55,520 nucleotides of DNA from contig NZ_QPCG01000013.1 of assembly GCF_003351025.1 (NCBI RefSeq), positions 19,977 through 75,496 of the forward strand. The letters are read 5' to 3'. The stretch is from Mucilaginibacter endophyticus (GTDB lineage Bacteria > Bacteroidota > Bacteroidia > Sphingobacteriales > Sphingobacteriaceae). The translations under genes were made by a program, and so were the position numbers. Below the pieces are notes generated by a model. It saw only the letters and a list, made by a program, of their open reading frames with translations, searched no databases and was not told where the DNA came from. Shown piece by piece: positions 35,601-43,292 of this stretch (positions within the stretch are counted from its first letter, which is position 1; each line of letters starts with the position of its first letter).

Positions 35601-36420
35601 CATTGCTTGACCGCTCGTTACCGGCCGATTCAACTATAAGATAATATGGTGCGTTATATGCTATCTTATCCCAGTTGGCTGTTTTTGAGTCGTAGAAACC
35701 AAAGTTATAATCCACGGTATCGCCGGGCAAACCATTCCATTCCCAACGGGCAGCCGAATCGTTATAATCCCAGCCCGCTACCACCCCATAGGAGTGATTT
35801 GATAGCAACAGGTTAGCAGCAGCGGCACTCATGGTAGCTTCATCATTATTAAAATCGTATGATTGCAACGTAGTAGCGCCAAATGACATCCCCTTGGCAG
35901 GTGCATAAATCCCTTTAGCTATCATAGTACCGGCCACGTGCGATGAATGGTCATTTACAGACGCGGTAGTTTTAAGGGTGATGGTTTTACCAGCAAATTC
36001 CTGGTGGGCTTTATAAACCGCGCCGCCATCCCATATAGCCAGCTTGTTGCTTAAAAAATCTGATGAGCCTGATAAATTCAAACCCAGTGAACCTCCTGGC
36101 TGTAAGGTATTGGTACCCGTAGTAGCCGCCGCGGTGGTATTGTTGTGTGTTATGAGGTATATCGGAAATCCTAATTTGCTAATACCCTGCAGCGTAAGCA
36201 GGTTACCATTTTTGGTACGGCGTGATAGCGTCCAGCCGTGTGTTGCGGCCAATGATACTGCCTTTTTATAAGATACCTGGTAGTCTGTGAGCGCCTGCTT
36301 TGAGATATCATTCAGCTGGACCTTGTTTTTTTCACTGATCAAAGGTTGCTGAGCCATTACGCCGGCCGCTGCAAATGACAACAAAAAGCAAAACGAAATA
36401 ATTGTGTAAAGTTTAATCAT
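32680..36420 (-). CDS. Large secreted S8 (subtilisin-like) protease with T9SS C-terminal domain
   Basis: The 1246-residue protein is an exported serine protease. After a signal peptide (1-24) comes the S8 domain (about 90-460) with the triad Asp131 (WDGG), His158 (NDHSSHVAG), Ser384 (SGTSMAAPN) and oxyanion Asn268 (SAGNERS). A jelly-roll P-domain-like part follows. A GEVED domain lies around 640-740 (FIDWNANGVFEDNELVA), then CARDB-like Ig domains. The end (about 1165-1246) is a type A T9SS sorting domain: LSAFPVPVSTNLNV, GEAVYQS, TPGVYVLKV, QKVIITR. It should cross the outer membrane by T9SS and be attached or released. No propeptide is obvious. Confidence 0.9.
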   Translation of the reverse strand: MIKLYTIISFCFLLSFAAAGVMAQQPLISEKNKVQLNDISKQALTDYQVSYKKAVSLAATHGWTLSRRTKNGNLLTLQGISKLGFPIYLITHNNTTAAATTGTNTLQPGGSLGLNLSGSSDFLSNKLAIWDGGAVYKAHQEFAGKTITLKTTASVNDHSSHVAGTMIAKGIYAPAKGMSFGATTLQSYDFNNDEATMSAAAANLLLSNHSYGVVAGWDYNDSAARWEWNGLPGDTVDYNFGFYDSKTANWDKIAYNAPYYLIVESAGNERSSNGPAVGETYYGYKSKTDQTFVSKGARPAGISNNDGYDIISTSGNAKNILTVGAVYPLPYGPKVRENVVIAPFSSWGPTDDGRIKPDIVGDGVNVLSVGVDNTTSYLTLSGTSMAAPNVTGSLYLLQEYYAKQNGGAFMRSATLKGLVCHTAFDAGNVGPDYIYGWGLLNMPEAAQAITDNGGKSIVSEKTLSQGQTQTYNVIASGNRLLAATIAWTDLQGSATTEGVINSRTPKLVNDLDIRVSDGTTTFTPWVLDPEKPGFAATHGDNIRDNIEQVYIPNSVPGRAYTITVSHKGTLSSGSQAYSLIVTGVGGTAYCASAPLSSTDSRIDNIKLANIDNSPAAGCTSYSDYTSLTAQLEQAKTYPLSITLGTCANNFNKAAKVFIDWNANGVFEDNELVATTGIINGTGTYNTNITVPGTVVAGAYSLMRVVLTETSDASTIKACGAYAKGETQDYRVQFLQTSIDAGVISIVSPGSSGSCSASTPITVRIKNFGNAAINNIPVTVTITDANNVTTTYNESYKSSLPALAEDNFTFSQEFNAVAGASYTITATSKLTGDPVSSNNSVTANVVINSPATIGDLSAYYCATTNQYELFGTGDGSVLWYQNANDVLPIAAGSEALTNQAPVNNTYYAGINDFKGTVGPATKGTFTAGGYNQFTPYITVNTKVPVLIKSARLYIGNSGKITFNVANANGQIVSSTSIDAVATRTTPLAGAQPDDPNDQGKVYDLNLSLPAAGDYQISVDFADQATIYRSNGGVTGYPFKIGNIFSITGNSASATNGDTTAYKGYYYYFYDVKVQSLGCASAARKAVTLSKPVITQANNTLTSSFTDGNQWLLDGNVISGATAVTYNPTQSGKYQVQVTLANGCVAQSDNYFYAREGVAGTKSEIGLSAFPVPVSTNLNVVFSAKEAATMKLSLINAGGEAVYQSAQQNIDQGPYSTTLNVSRQTPGVYVLKVLLGQKVYSQKVIITR

Positions 36421-36530
36421 TGGTTTGAAAGATAGGCAATTTTAAGAAAAATCAACCTCAACTGAAACAAAACCAATGCTGCTTTACAACATTCGTATAC
36501 TTATTGGTTAAAGAGTGAGAAAATTAGCTG

Positions 36531-38180
36531 TTACGACAAATATTTGCCCACAATTGGCATTCTTCGTCCCATGCCAAACGCTTTTGGCGACACCCTCAAA
36601 ATAGGCGGGGTCTGGTAGCGCTTGTGCTCTGCCGAATTGGTAAGCTTAATTACGCGTTTAACAGTAGCTTCGTCATAACCCATCCTGATGATCTCGGCCG
36701 ATGAGCAACGGTTTTCGATATACTCGGCCAGGATCTTATCAAGCACGTCATATTCAGGCAACGAATCGGTATCCTTCTGGTCGGGCCTTAACTCTGCCGA
36801 TGGTGGTTTAATGATAGAATTGACCGGGATGATCTCCTTATCGCGATTAATGTATCGTGCAAGCTCAAAAACCTGCGTTTTGTACACATCGCCAATAACC
36901 GAGATCCCACCGCACATATCGCCGTACAAAGTGCCGTAGCCAACAGCGGCTTCGCTCTTGTTACTGGTGTTCAGCAAAATGTAACCAAACTTATTGCACA
37001 TCGCCATTAATAAAACGGCCCGGCTGCGCGATTGAATATTCTCTTCGGCAATGTTAAATGGCAGGCCATCAAATTGCGGGTTTAAGGCTGTTTCAAATGC
37101 TTCGGTAATACTTTTGATAGGCACAATCTCGTGTTTGCAGCCAAGGTTATCAACCAGATCCTGCGCGTCTTTTAATGAATGATCTGTTGAAAAGCGTGAA
37201 GGTAACAACACAGCCATCACATTTTGCGGGCCAAGCGCTTCAGCAGCCAGTGCGCATACCACAGCCGAATCGATGCCACCTGACAAACCTAAAATTGCCT
37301 GCTTAAATCCCGACTTATAAAAATAATCGCGGATGCCAAGAATTATTCCCTGGTAAATCTGTTCGATGTCTCCGGGACGTTGGGTCTTTATCGTTGTAGG
37401 ATGATCAAAGCTTAGTGTATTGTCTTCGTTAAGCGTGTAGTAAGCCAGGCTTTCCTCAAAATAAGGCATTTCGTCAATCAGCTTACCGGTATTATCAAAC
37501 ACAAGAGAGCCGCCGTCAAATATCAGTTCGGTTTGTGCTCCCACATGATTAACGTACAATAAAGGCAGTTTGTAACGACTGGCATTGTCGCTCAAGATCT
37601 CAATACGCTCTTCATCATGGTTATAAGCAAATGGCGAGGCTGCTATATTGATCATCACATGCGGATCCTGGTGGATAAGGGTATCCATCGGCCGGGTAAC
37701 GTACAATGGGTTTTCGATGGTATTCCAAAGATCTTCGCAAATGGTAAGCGCTATTCGTTTGCCTTTAAACTCGATACAGCTAAACTCGGTTGAAGGTTCA
37801 AAGTAACGGTATTCGTCAAACACATCATAATTAGGTAACAGTGCCTTGTTAACTACCGCTTTTACCTTACCATTCTCAATAAAATAAGCAGAATTGCTCA
37901 GGTCTTTACCTTCGGTTTTATGGTTAGGGGTTGGCAGGCCGATGATGCAGGCGATATCAATACATACTTCGGCAATCTTTTTAGCAGCATCATCGCACAG
38001 ACCAATAAACTCGTCAAACTCTAAAAAATCGCGCGAGGGGTAGCCGCAAACACATAGTTCGGCAAATACAACCAGATCGGCCCCGTGATTTTTTGCCTTG
38101 ATGATATGATCAATGATTTTATTGGTGTTCGATTCAAAATTACCTACGTGATAGTTGAGCTGTGCTAACGCGATTTTCAT
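36531..38180 (-). CDS. nadE: Glutamine-dependent NAD+ synthetase
   Basis: The 549-residue enzyme makes NAD from deamido-NAD, ATP and glutamine. Residues 1-240 are the nitrilase-type glutaminase with Glu41 (FAELCVCGYPSRD), Lys112 (NKALLPNYDVFDEYRYF) and Cys148 (TICEDLWN). Residues about 265-549 are the synthetase with P-loop SGGIDS (300-305) and the late segment KTQVFELARYINR. Both halves are complete. It is divergent from gldB with a 220-base gap filled by GACTTAAG words. nadE lies near gldB in several Bacteroidota, so the context is familiar. Confidence 0.95.
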   Translation of the reverse strand: MKIALAQLNYHVGNFESNTNKIIDHIIKAKNHGADLVVFAELCVCGYPSRDFLEFDEFIGLCDDAAKKIAEVCIDIACIIGLPTPNHKTEGKDLSNSAYFIENGKVKAVVNKALLPNYDVFDEYRYFEPSTEFSCIEFKGKRIALTICEDLWNTIENPLYVTRPMDTLIHQDPHVMINIAASPFAYNHDEERIEILSDNASRYKLPLLYVNHVGAQTELIFDGGSLVFDNTGKLIDEMPYFEESLAYYTLNEDNTLSFDHPTTIKTQRPGDIEQIYQGIILGIRDYFYKSGFKQAILGLSGGIDSAVVCALAAEALGPQNVMAVLLPSRFSTDHSLKDAQDLVDNLGCKHEIVPIKSITEAFETALNPQFDGLPFNIAEENIQSRSRAVLLMAMCNKFGYILLNTSNKSEAAVGYGTLYGDMCGGISVIGDVYKTQVFELARYINRDKEIIPVNSIIKPPSAELRPDQKDTDSLPEYDVLDKILAEYIENRCSSAEIIRMGYDEATVKRVIKLTNSAEHKRYQTPPILRVSPKAFGMGRRMPIVGKYLS

Positions 38181-38199
38181 AAGTATATGTATATTTTAA

Positions 38200-38352
38200 T
38201 CTCAAGTCACAAGCCTTTAGTCTTAAGTTAAAAAACAACACTTCCGACTTAAGGCTTTCGACTATTGACTTAACTTTTTTAGTCTTGAGTCAGGAGCCTT
38301 TAGTTCAAAATCGAAAATTGCGACTTAGGGCTACCGACTATTGACTTAACAA
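38200..38352. repeat. GACTTAAG/AGTCTTGAGTC word array between nadE and gldB
   Basis: The word CGACTATTGACTTAAC occurs twice, at 38259-38274 and 38335-38350 (76 bases apart). AAGCCTTTAGTCTTAAGT (about 38211-38228) is partly complementary to GACTTAAGGCTT, so each unit also forms a hairpin. The array fills most of the divergent gap and therefore overlaps the likely promoter zone of both genes. Confidence 0.82.
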
Positions 38353-38401
38353 TAGTAGCAACATTATGCAAATAAAATTACTTTTGCCTTAAAGGATAAA
38401 G

Positions 38402-39439
38402 ATGAACCCTACCCGGTATATAGCAAAGCAAATTTACTTAATTTTTTCCATCGGTCTGATATTAAGCGCCTGTAGCCACAACAAAAAAATTGATGTAAGC
38501 AATATCAATGTTGATGTCAAAATTGAACGGTTCGACCATGATTTTGATGCCATGCGCAGTAAACCCATGGCCTTGCAGGCTGAATACCTGCAAAAACAGT
38601 ACGGCAGCTTTTATCCCGATTTTATTGAACGTATTTTACAGGTTGGCAGTGCAAGTGATACCGCCTATTTTAAAGCCCTGCAACAAGTATTCGCGGGCAA
38701 GCCCTATAACGATCTGAAGCATGACGCCGATGCCGCCTTCCCCAATATGGATCGGCAGAATGCCAGCCTTACCGAAGCGTTTAAATACATTAAATATTAT
38801 TACCCGCAAAAGCGTCTGCCAAGGGTGTATGCATACATTTCTGGCTTTCAAGCCCAAACTACCATTGGCGATGGCTATTTTGGCGTGGGGATAGATCTTT
38901 TCCTGGGTGCGGATTCGCGCTTTTATCCCTCGCTCACCAATGCTTTTCCGCATTACCTTTCCAAATGGTTCACTCCTGACAATATTACCCCACGGGTGGT
39001 TGAAGGCATAGCACGGGAGGAAATGTTCCAGGAAGATGATAACGACAAGGCTTTGCTTAATAAGATGGTATACAATGGTAAGATCATGTATTTTATGGAC
39101 AGGATATTACCTGATGTAGCCGATAGCACTAAAATCCGTTATAGTACCGAACAACTGAAATGGTGCCAGGATTTTGAAGGCAAAATCTGGGGATACTTTT
39201 TACAAGAGAATCTGCTTTACGAAACCGATTACCAGAAAATTCAGAAATACCTTACTGAAGCGCCTTTCACCCCCGGTTTCGGAGAAAAGAATGAATCGGC
39301 CCCTAAACTGGCCGTTTGGACGGGATGGCAAATAGTGAAGAAATACATGGATAAGCATCCTGATGTTACCCTACCCCAGTTAATGGCGGACAAGGATGCT
39401 CAAAAAATATTGAACGAGGCAGGCTATCACCCCAAATAA
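38402..39439 (+). CDS. gldB: Gliding motility lipoprotein GldB
   Basis: The 345-residue lipoprotein has signal lipobox LSAC with Cys24. The family segments are clear: IERFDHDFDAM, YLQKQYGSFYPDFIERIL, FKYIKYYYPQKRLPRVYAYISGF and GFGEKNESAPKLAVWTGWQIV. In Flavobacterium johnsoniae GldB is required for gliding and associated with the T9SS machinery. gldC, which follows gldB there, is not found here; the next gene is a short membrane protein on the other strand, and a terminator closes gldB. Its partner role with the PorW/SprE-like protein is inferred. Confidence 0.9.
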   Translation: MNPTRYIAKQIYLIFSIGLILSACSHNKKIDVSNINVDVKIERFDHDFDAMRSKPMALQAEYLQKQYGSFYPDFIERILQVGSASDTAYFKALQQVFAGKPYNDLKHDADAAFPNMDRQNASLTEAFKYIKYYYPQKRLPRVYAYISGFQAQTTIGDGYFGVGIDLFLGADSRFYPSLTNAFPHYLSKWFTPDNITPRVVEGIAREEMFQEDDNDKALLNKMVYNGKIMYFMDRILPDVADSTKIRYSTEQLKWCQDFEGKIWGYFLQENLLYETDYQKIQKYLTEAPFTPGFGEKNESAPKLAVWTGWQIVKKYMDKHPDVTLPQLMADKDAQKILNEAGYHPK

Positions 39440-39444
39440 AAAGC

Positions 39445-39480
39445 AAAAAAAAGCGCCCTCAAATTGAAGGCGCTTTTTTT
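39445..39480 (+). terminator. Intrinsic terminator after gldB
   Basis: The stem AAGCGCC...GGCGCTT (core GCGCC 39453-39457, GGCGC 39469-39473) is bounded by an A-run and a T7 run. It lies just after the gldB stop and can serve the convergent small gene on the minus strand. Confidence 0.88.
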
Positions 39481-39504
39481 ATATCATTTTCCTTACTAAG
39501 GAAT

Positions 39505-39702
39505 TTACTTCATGATTGAGAAAACGCATTTCAAAGCAATCAGGATACCGATGATCAGGATAATGTTTGAAATAGATGTAAACATGAAGCCTGTGTTCGC
39601 ATCGCCGGCAAAACGCAGGAATACGCCTACTATACCGATAACAATAGCTAAAGTTAATAATTTGTAGTGTCCTTCTGCGTTAGCATTTTCCATTGATTCC
39701 AT
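39505..39702 (-). CDS. Small two-helix membrane protein of unknown function
   Basis: A 65-residue protein with two hydrophobic segments (about 15-33 and 43-62) and a polar N-terminus MESMENANAEGHYK. An internal Met4 is an alternative start. It is bounded by a terminator on its 3' side and has its own upstream gap. No family recognised; it could be an inner-membrane accessory protein. Confidence 0.65.
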   Translation of the reverse strand: MESMENANAEGHYKLLTLAIVIGIVGVFLRFAGDANTGFMFTSISNIILIIGILIALKCVFSIMK

Positions 39703-39763
39703 GGTACCTATTTTTAATGTTTGCGCAAAAATAGAAATGTTTACCGAAAAAGCTATAAAGTTT

Positions 39764-40654
39764 TTATGATTTTATGCCGCTGGCGAACCATGCGGGGTGT
39801 TTACGTTTATAATAGCGGTACATTGCCCACAAACCTATACCTAAGGCTATGAATACCCATAGGTTGGCCAACCCCAGGATTAGTTCAACAAAAAGTTGCC
39901 AGCCATTATTTAATGCGATAGCAAGCCGGTTAACAAAAGGCAACTGATAGGCAGAAGGATCGTCATTAGCTATCATTTCCTGGTTGATGAAATTGCTCTG
40001 GTAAAAGCTAAGGGTAACAATGCTGTACTTTACGGCTTCATCTGTGCGCATATTGCCAATTTGCTGATCAACCATGTCATCTTTCAGCAGCATCACGTTC
40101 ACTGGATTTTTGATAACCACTTTAACTTTCTTTTGCTGATCCACCAAATCCTGACGGTTTCTTAATTTCAGTTTTTCAGACAGATAGTCAAGCGTTCTGT
40201 CTTCAATATCCATTTTCCGGAGCGTAACATACATCCCCATGTGGGCCACCTCGGTCATAAAGCTTTCGAGCTTTTCTGAAGGAACTTTTACCGTCATGTC
40301 GGCGTTAGTCCTGAGGGCCGAGACACGTTTAACCGAATCATTAGTCACGCGGATATCTTCCGCTTTCTCCACCTCGGCTTGCATTTGATGATGCATCACC
40401 ATGCCGCCGTCGCGGGTTGTAAGCGCGGCTATAGCATCACCCGTTTGTTGAACGTTTTTGACCTTAAACCGCATGTCGGCAGTTTTTACGAGTTTGGTCG
40501 GTGTTATTTCAACCTTAGTGCTGTCCGCGCTAACCGCCACTGTATCGGCCGCCGATGCTCTGTTTTCTCTTAAGGGTTCGTACTTTGAACTACGCCCACA
40601 TGCGCCCAGCAGCAACACGCCCGCCAGCAACGCCAGGAATAACTTTGTTTTCAT
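39764..40654 (-). CDS. DUF4349-family lipoprotein with C-terminal membrane helix
   Basis: The 296-residue protein has a lipoprotein signal ending LLGAC (Cys19). Residues about 55-215 have the DUF4349 pattern (KLVKTADMRFKVKNVQQTGDA, TVKVPSEKLESFMTEVAHMG, DRTLDYLSEKLKLRNRQDLV) with a long helix. A single membrane helix at about 258-280 precedes a basic tail YYKRKHPAW. Function unknown; bacterial DUF4349 proteins are generally envelope-associated. Having both lipid anchor and helix suggests inner-membrane location. It is upstream of the 65-residue gene on the same strand. Confidence 0.83.
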   Translation of the reverse strand: MKTKLFLALLAGVLLLGACGRSSKYEPLRENRASAADTVAVSADSTKVEITPTKLVKTADMRFKVKNVQQTGDAIAALTTRDGGMVMHHQMQAEVEKAEDIRVTNDSVKRVSALRTNADMTVKVPSEKLESFMTEVAHMGMYVTLRKMDIEDRTLDYLSEKLKLRNRQDLVDQQKKVKVVIKNPVNVMLLKDDMVDQQIGNMRTDEAVKYSIVTLSFYQSNFINQEMIANDDPSAYQLPFVNRLAIALNNGWQLFVELILGLANLWVFIALGIGLWAMYRYYKRKHPAWFASGIKS

Positions 40655-40829
40655 AACTGTTTAATTTTCTTTGGTATACATTGATACCGGAGAGCGGCAA
40701 GAGGTAACCCTGACCGTTGATTTTTGTTATGATTACGTTGATTTCGCTGACTGATCTGAACCGGATTTTCTGGATTAAGCTGATTCCGGGATTTTGCTTT
40801 GATACTGGTCGAAGTTTGAGTAACAAAAC
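40655..40829. repeat. Word-rich gap (GATTACG/GATTTCGCTGA) and one arm of a 14-base inverted pair
   Basis: The gap contains TTATGATTACGTTGATTTCG, CTGACTGATC and GATTAAGCTGATT, variants of one GATT-based word. At 40804-40817, ACTGGTCGAAGTTT is the inverted match of AAACTTCGACCAGT at 42173-42186, so the two genes between are bracketed. Confidence 0.5.
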
Positions 40830-41468
40830 TTAGTTACCCACCAATGCTTTTTGGCCCCTTGATTTAAGATGAGCAAAATCATCTTTATTAGTAAAATATT
40901 CAAGTCCTAAAATTAATAACGTCGAAGTAAGAAAGTTTATCTTTTGTGTTATGGGTAATAAATCCCAATCGCTTATGCCCCATAAGTAAACGCTGTAATA
41001 AAAAATTGCGAGGCAAATCACACACAAAACTTTAAATAAATGAAGTTTGGTTTTCATGATGAAAACTGTGACGATAAATAAACACGTCCAAAATAAGCTG
41101 GTAGATATAATTAACATTATGTCGTGCCAGGGCGTTACGGTTAAAAACGTAAACAGGACATTAGCTATCCCGAAGTATTTTATAATATAGGCCGAGTTTC
41201 TATCTGGTATTTTTTTGGCCATGTTGGTGAAAAACATCGCATAAGTAACTGGAAATAGAATCATCCCCGCACAGGCCCAAATTCTCGAAGCATTCTCGAC
41301 GCCATTTAACGCCCTTGTTCCAAACAGGTTACTGATGAAATTTCTTTTCCAGTCGAAGCCGACGGAGTACTCATTGTACATTGACCCGCCTGGATAAACC
41401 GAGATGGCTACGATCATTAAAACTGAAGAAATGACAACTCCTATTAAAACTGAATATTTCTTAATCAT
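40830..41468 (-). CDS. DUF998-like multi-pass membrane protein
   Basis: From ATG 41468 the protein has 212 residues; the open frame starts earlier at 41507, but Met14 is directly before the first membrane helix. Six hydrophobic segments are visible (about 6-25, 55-72, 85-105, 112-130, 138-157, 170-187 in the shortened form), with FISNLFGTRALNG in the first loop, as in DUF998 (Frag1/DRAM-like) proteins. Function unknown. It is divergent from the lipoprotein gene at 41649. The DNA appears A+T-richer than the surroundings, and a 14-base inverted pair brackets the two genes, a hint of separate origin. Confidence 0.62.
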   Translation of the reverse strand: MIKKYSVLIGVVISSVLMIVAISVYPGGSMYNEYSVGFDWKRNFISNLFGTRALNGVENASRIWACAGMILFPVTYAMFFTNMAKKIPDRNSAYIIKYFGIANVLFTFLTVTPWHDIMLIISTSLFWTCLFIVTVFIMKTKLHLFKVLCVICLAIFYYSVYLWGISDWDLLPITQKINFLTSTLLILGLEYFTNKDDFAHLKSRGQKALVGN

Positions 41469-41648
41469 CTGGGGATGCGGCGGTTTATAATTGACAATGA
41501 GATCCAATCTTTGGAGGATTGTTACAGCGTATTTCAGCTTTCGGGCATCAAAGTATGCAACAAATTCGAAAGTATTTGCAATATACCCGTAGCTTTCTTA
41601 TTGGCGTCTTTTGTTTATTTGTATCGAGACTTTCACTTATCCTTATCA

Positions 41649-42134
41649 ATGAAAAACCTAAAAATTATATTGACAATAATAAGTTGCATGACCCTATTAG
41701 CATGCAACTTTAGCAAAGGAGTAAAAAAGGACTTTAATACGGGCTTAAAATTTAGCTACAACGGCTTTGGTGTAAACAACGTGTTGTTGGTTGACCCGGC
41801 GAATAATGCCATGAGCGACAATAAGGTACACCTTAACACAAAAATAGCTATCGTAGCGGTTGGCGTTGCAAACTATGGTCTGAAAGACGGTAAAGCCTAT
41901 CCAGGAATGCAATTAGTAGTTACCGATAAAAAGGGAACCGCAGTTTTAAGCGCTGCCGATCTGTTTGAAGGCACAACCGGTTACCCGCCCGAGCGGGCCA
42001 CAGAGCTACGCGGAGATATTACCATCGGTCGGCCGATTGTAGCCGGAGAAACTTATCACGTAAAAATACATATCTGGGATAAGGTAACTCCTGCAAATGA
42101 GATTAATGCGGAAGCGGATCTTGTGGTGATATAG
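41649..42134 (+). CDS. Lipoprotein of unknown function
   Basis: From ATG 41649 the protein has 161 residues with lipoprotein signal MKNLKIILTIISCMTLLAC (Cys19). The frame is open back to 41475, but those codons overlap the divergent neighbour's start region and precede the signal. The mature part is beta-rich (LKFSYNGFGVNNVLLVDPAN, GMQLVVTDKKGTAVLSAADLFE, GETYHVKIHIWDKVTPANE), like a small beta-sandwich. No family recognised. A terminator lies 75 bases after its stop. Confidence 0.68.
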   Translation: MKNLKIILTIISCMTLLACNFSKGVKKDFNTGLKFSYNGFGVNNVLLVDPANNAMSDNKVHLNTKIAIVAVGVANYGLKDGKAYPGMQLVVTDKKGTAVLSAADLFEGTTGYPPERATELRGDITIGRPIVAGETYHVKIHIWDKVTPANEINAEADLVVI

Positions 42135-42172
42135 ACTTTCCAATCAGCCCCCATCGAAGTTACGCTACCGCT

Positions 42173-42186
42173 AAACTTCGACCAGT
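42173..42186. repeat. Right arm of a 14-base inverted pair (AAACTTCGACCAGT)
   Basis: Exact inverted copy of 40804-40817. It also pairs locally with CGAAGTT at about 42155-42161, so it may be another word repeat rather than a true boundary. Confidence 0.45.
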
Positions 42187-42208
42187 GTATGTTTATTTCC
42201 CAATAAAC

Positions 42209-42240
42209 CAAAAAGGCTCTCCTCCCGGAAAGCCTTTTCT
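42209..42240. terminator. Bidirectional intrinsic terminator between lipoprotein gene and atpG
   Basis: AAAAAGGCT pairs with AGCCTTTT around an 11-base loop, with A- and T-runs outside. It can end the convergent lipoprotein gene and the atp operon. Confidence 0.8.
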
Positions 42241-42259
42241 ATATAAAAGTATTTTAAAC

Positions 42260-43147
42260 TTAGTTGCCGCCTGAAAGGGCTGCGGCACCACTTACGATCT
42301 CCGTAAGCTCGGTAGTGATAGCTGCCTGACGGGCCTGGTTGTATGAAAGTTTTAATGATTTCAAAAGCTCGCCGGCATTTTCGGTTGCTTTATCCATCGC
42401 TGTCATACGGGCACCATGTTCAGATGCGTTTGAATCCAATACAGCACGATAAAGCTGGATCTTGATATTTTTAGGGATCAATTGCTCAACAATTTCCTGT
42501 TGTGATGGCTCAAGGATGTAATCAACATTAGCTGCTTTTACTTCCTCTTTCTTCTCGGCCTTTGGCACCGGCAATAACTGCTCGGTGATCAGGTATTGTA
42601 CAGCCGCGTTACGGAAGTGGTTATACACCAATTCCACACGGTCGTAATCTCCGTTAACAAAACCCTGCATGATAGCTTCGGTAATTTTTGAAGCGTTCTC
42701 GAAGTTAAGGTCTGAGTACAGCTCGTTGTTGTTACCAATTACATTGTACTTACGTCTTTGGTAAAACTCCTGTGCTTTTTTACCTATAGCAACGATAGAT
42801 ACGTTACCGGCGGCAAGCTGCTTAGGATATTTCTCGGCTATAAGGTTGTTGGCGGCTTTAATAACGTTAGCATTGAAAGCACCGGCCAAACCGCGGTTTG
42901 ATGATACCACAACCACCAATACACGTACTGGTTCACGTTCCTGAAGGTACGGAGAAGTGTTATCCTCCAAACTTGCAGATAGGTTAGCCAGCAGGTCTTT
43001 CAACTTACTTGCGTAAGGACGCAGCTGAATAATAGCGTTGGTAGCACGTTTCAACTTAGCAGCCGAAACCATTTTCATAGCCTTGGTGATCTGCTGGGTT
43101 GATGATACAGATTTGATCCTGTTTCTTACTTCTTTTAAATTAGCCAT
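42260..43147 (-). CDS. atpG: ATP synthase F1 gamma subunit
   Basis: The 295-residue protein forms the rotating central stalk. The N-terminal helix KEVRNRIKSVSSTQQITKAMKMVSAAKLKRA and the C-terminal helix ARMTAMDKATENAGELLKSLKLSYNQARQAAITTELTEIVSGA are the family hallmarks. The SSNRGLAGAFN segment is also typical. It is the last gene of the operon in this window; no atpD or atpC follows, as is usual in Bacteroidota, where the beta and epsilon genes lie elsewhere. A terminator is 20 bases after its stop. Confidence 0.97.
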   Translation of the reverse strand: MANLKEVRNRIKSVSSTQQITKAMKMVSAAKLKRATNAIIQLRPYASKLKDLLANLSASLEDNTSPYLQEREPVRVLVVVVSSNRGLAGAFNANVIKAANNLIAEKYPKQLAAGNVSIVAIGKKAQEFYQRRKYNVIGNNNELYSDLNFENASKITEAIMQGFVNGDYDRVELVYNHFRNAAVQYLITEQLLPVPKAEKKEEVKAANVDYILEPSQQEIVEQLIPKNIKIQLYRAVLDSNASEHGARMTAMDKATENAGELLKSLKLSYNQARQAAITTELTEIVSGAAALSGGN

Positions 43148-43292
43148 TCTTTATTGAGATGTGAGATTTGAGATATGAGATTTGAGATAAGCTCATATCT
43201 GCACCTTCAATCTGTTTATCTAATTTATAATGACGTCAGATGTGGGAAAGAGAAAAGTCTCAAATCTCACATCTAACATCTCATATCTAAAA
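43148..43292. repeat. Inverted repeat of GAGATTTGAGA words inside the atp operon
   Basis: AGATGTGAGATTTGAGA (43157-43173) is perfectly complementary to the right arm at 43258-43274. Each side holds extra related words (AGATATGAGA, ACATCTCATATCT). It fills the gap between atpA and atpG and would form a hairpin in the operon transcript. Confidence 0.88.

Noticed and set aside
40458..40664. Open frames on the plus strand over the DUF4349 gene
   Set aside because: They are shadows of the minus-strand gene, whose lipoprotein signal and family motifs are clear.
41475..41648. N-terminal 58-codon extension of the lipoprotein at 41649
   Set aside because: The extension precedes a perfect lipoprotein signal and overlaps the divergent neighbour's start region, so translation from 41649 is far more likely.
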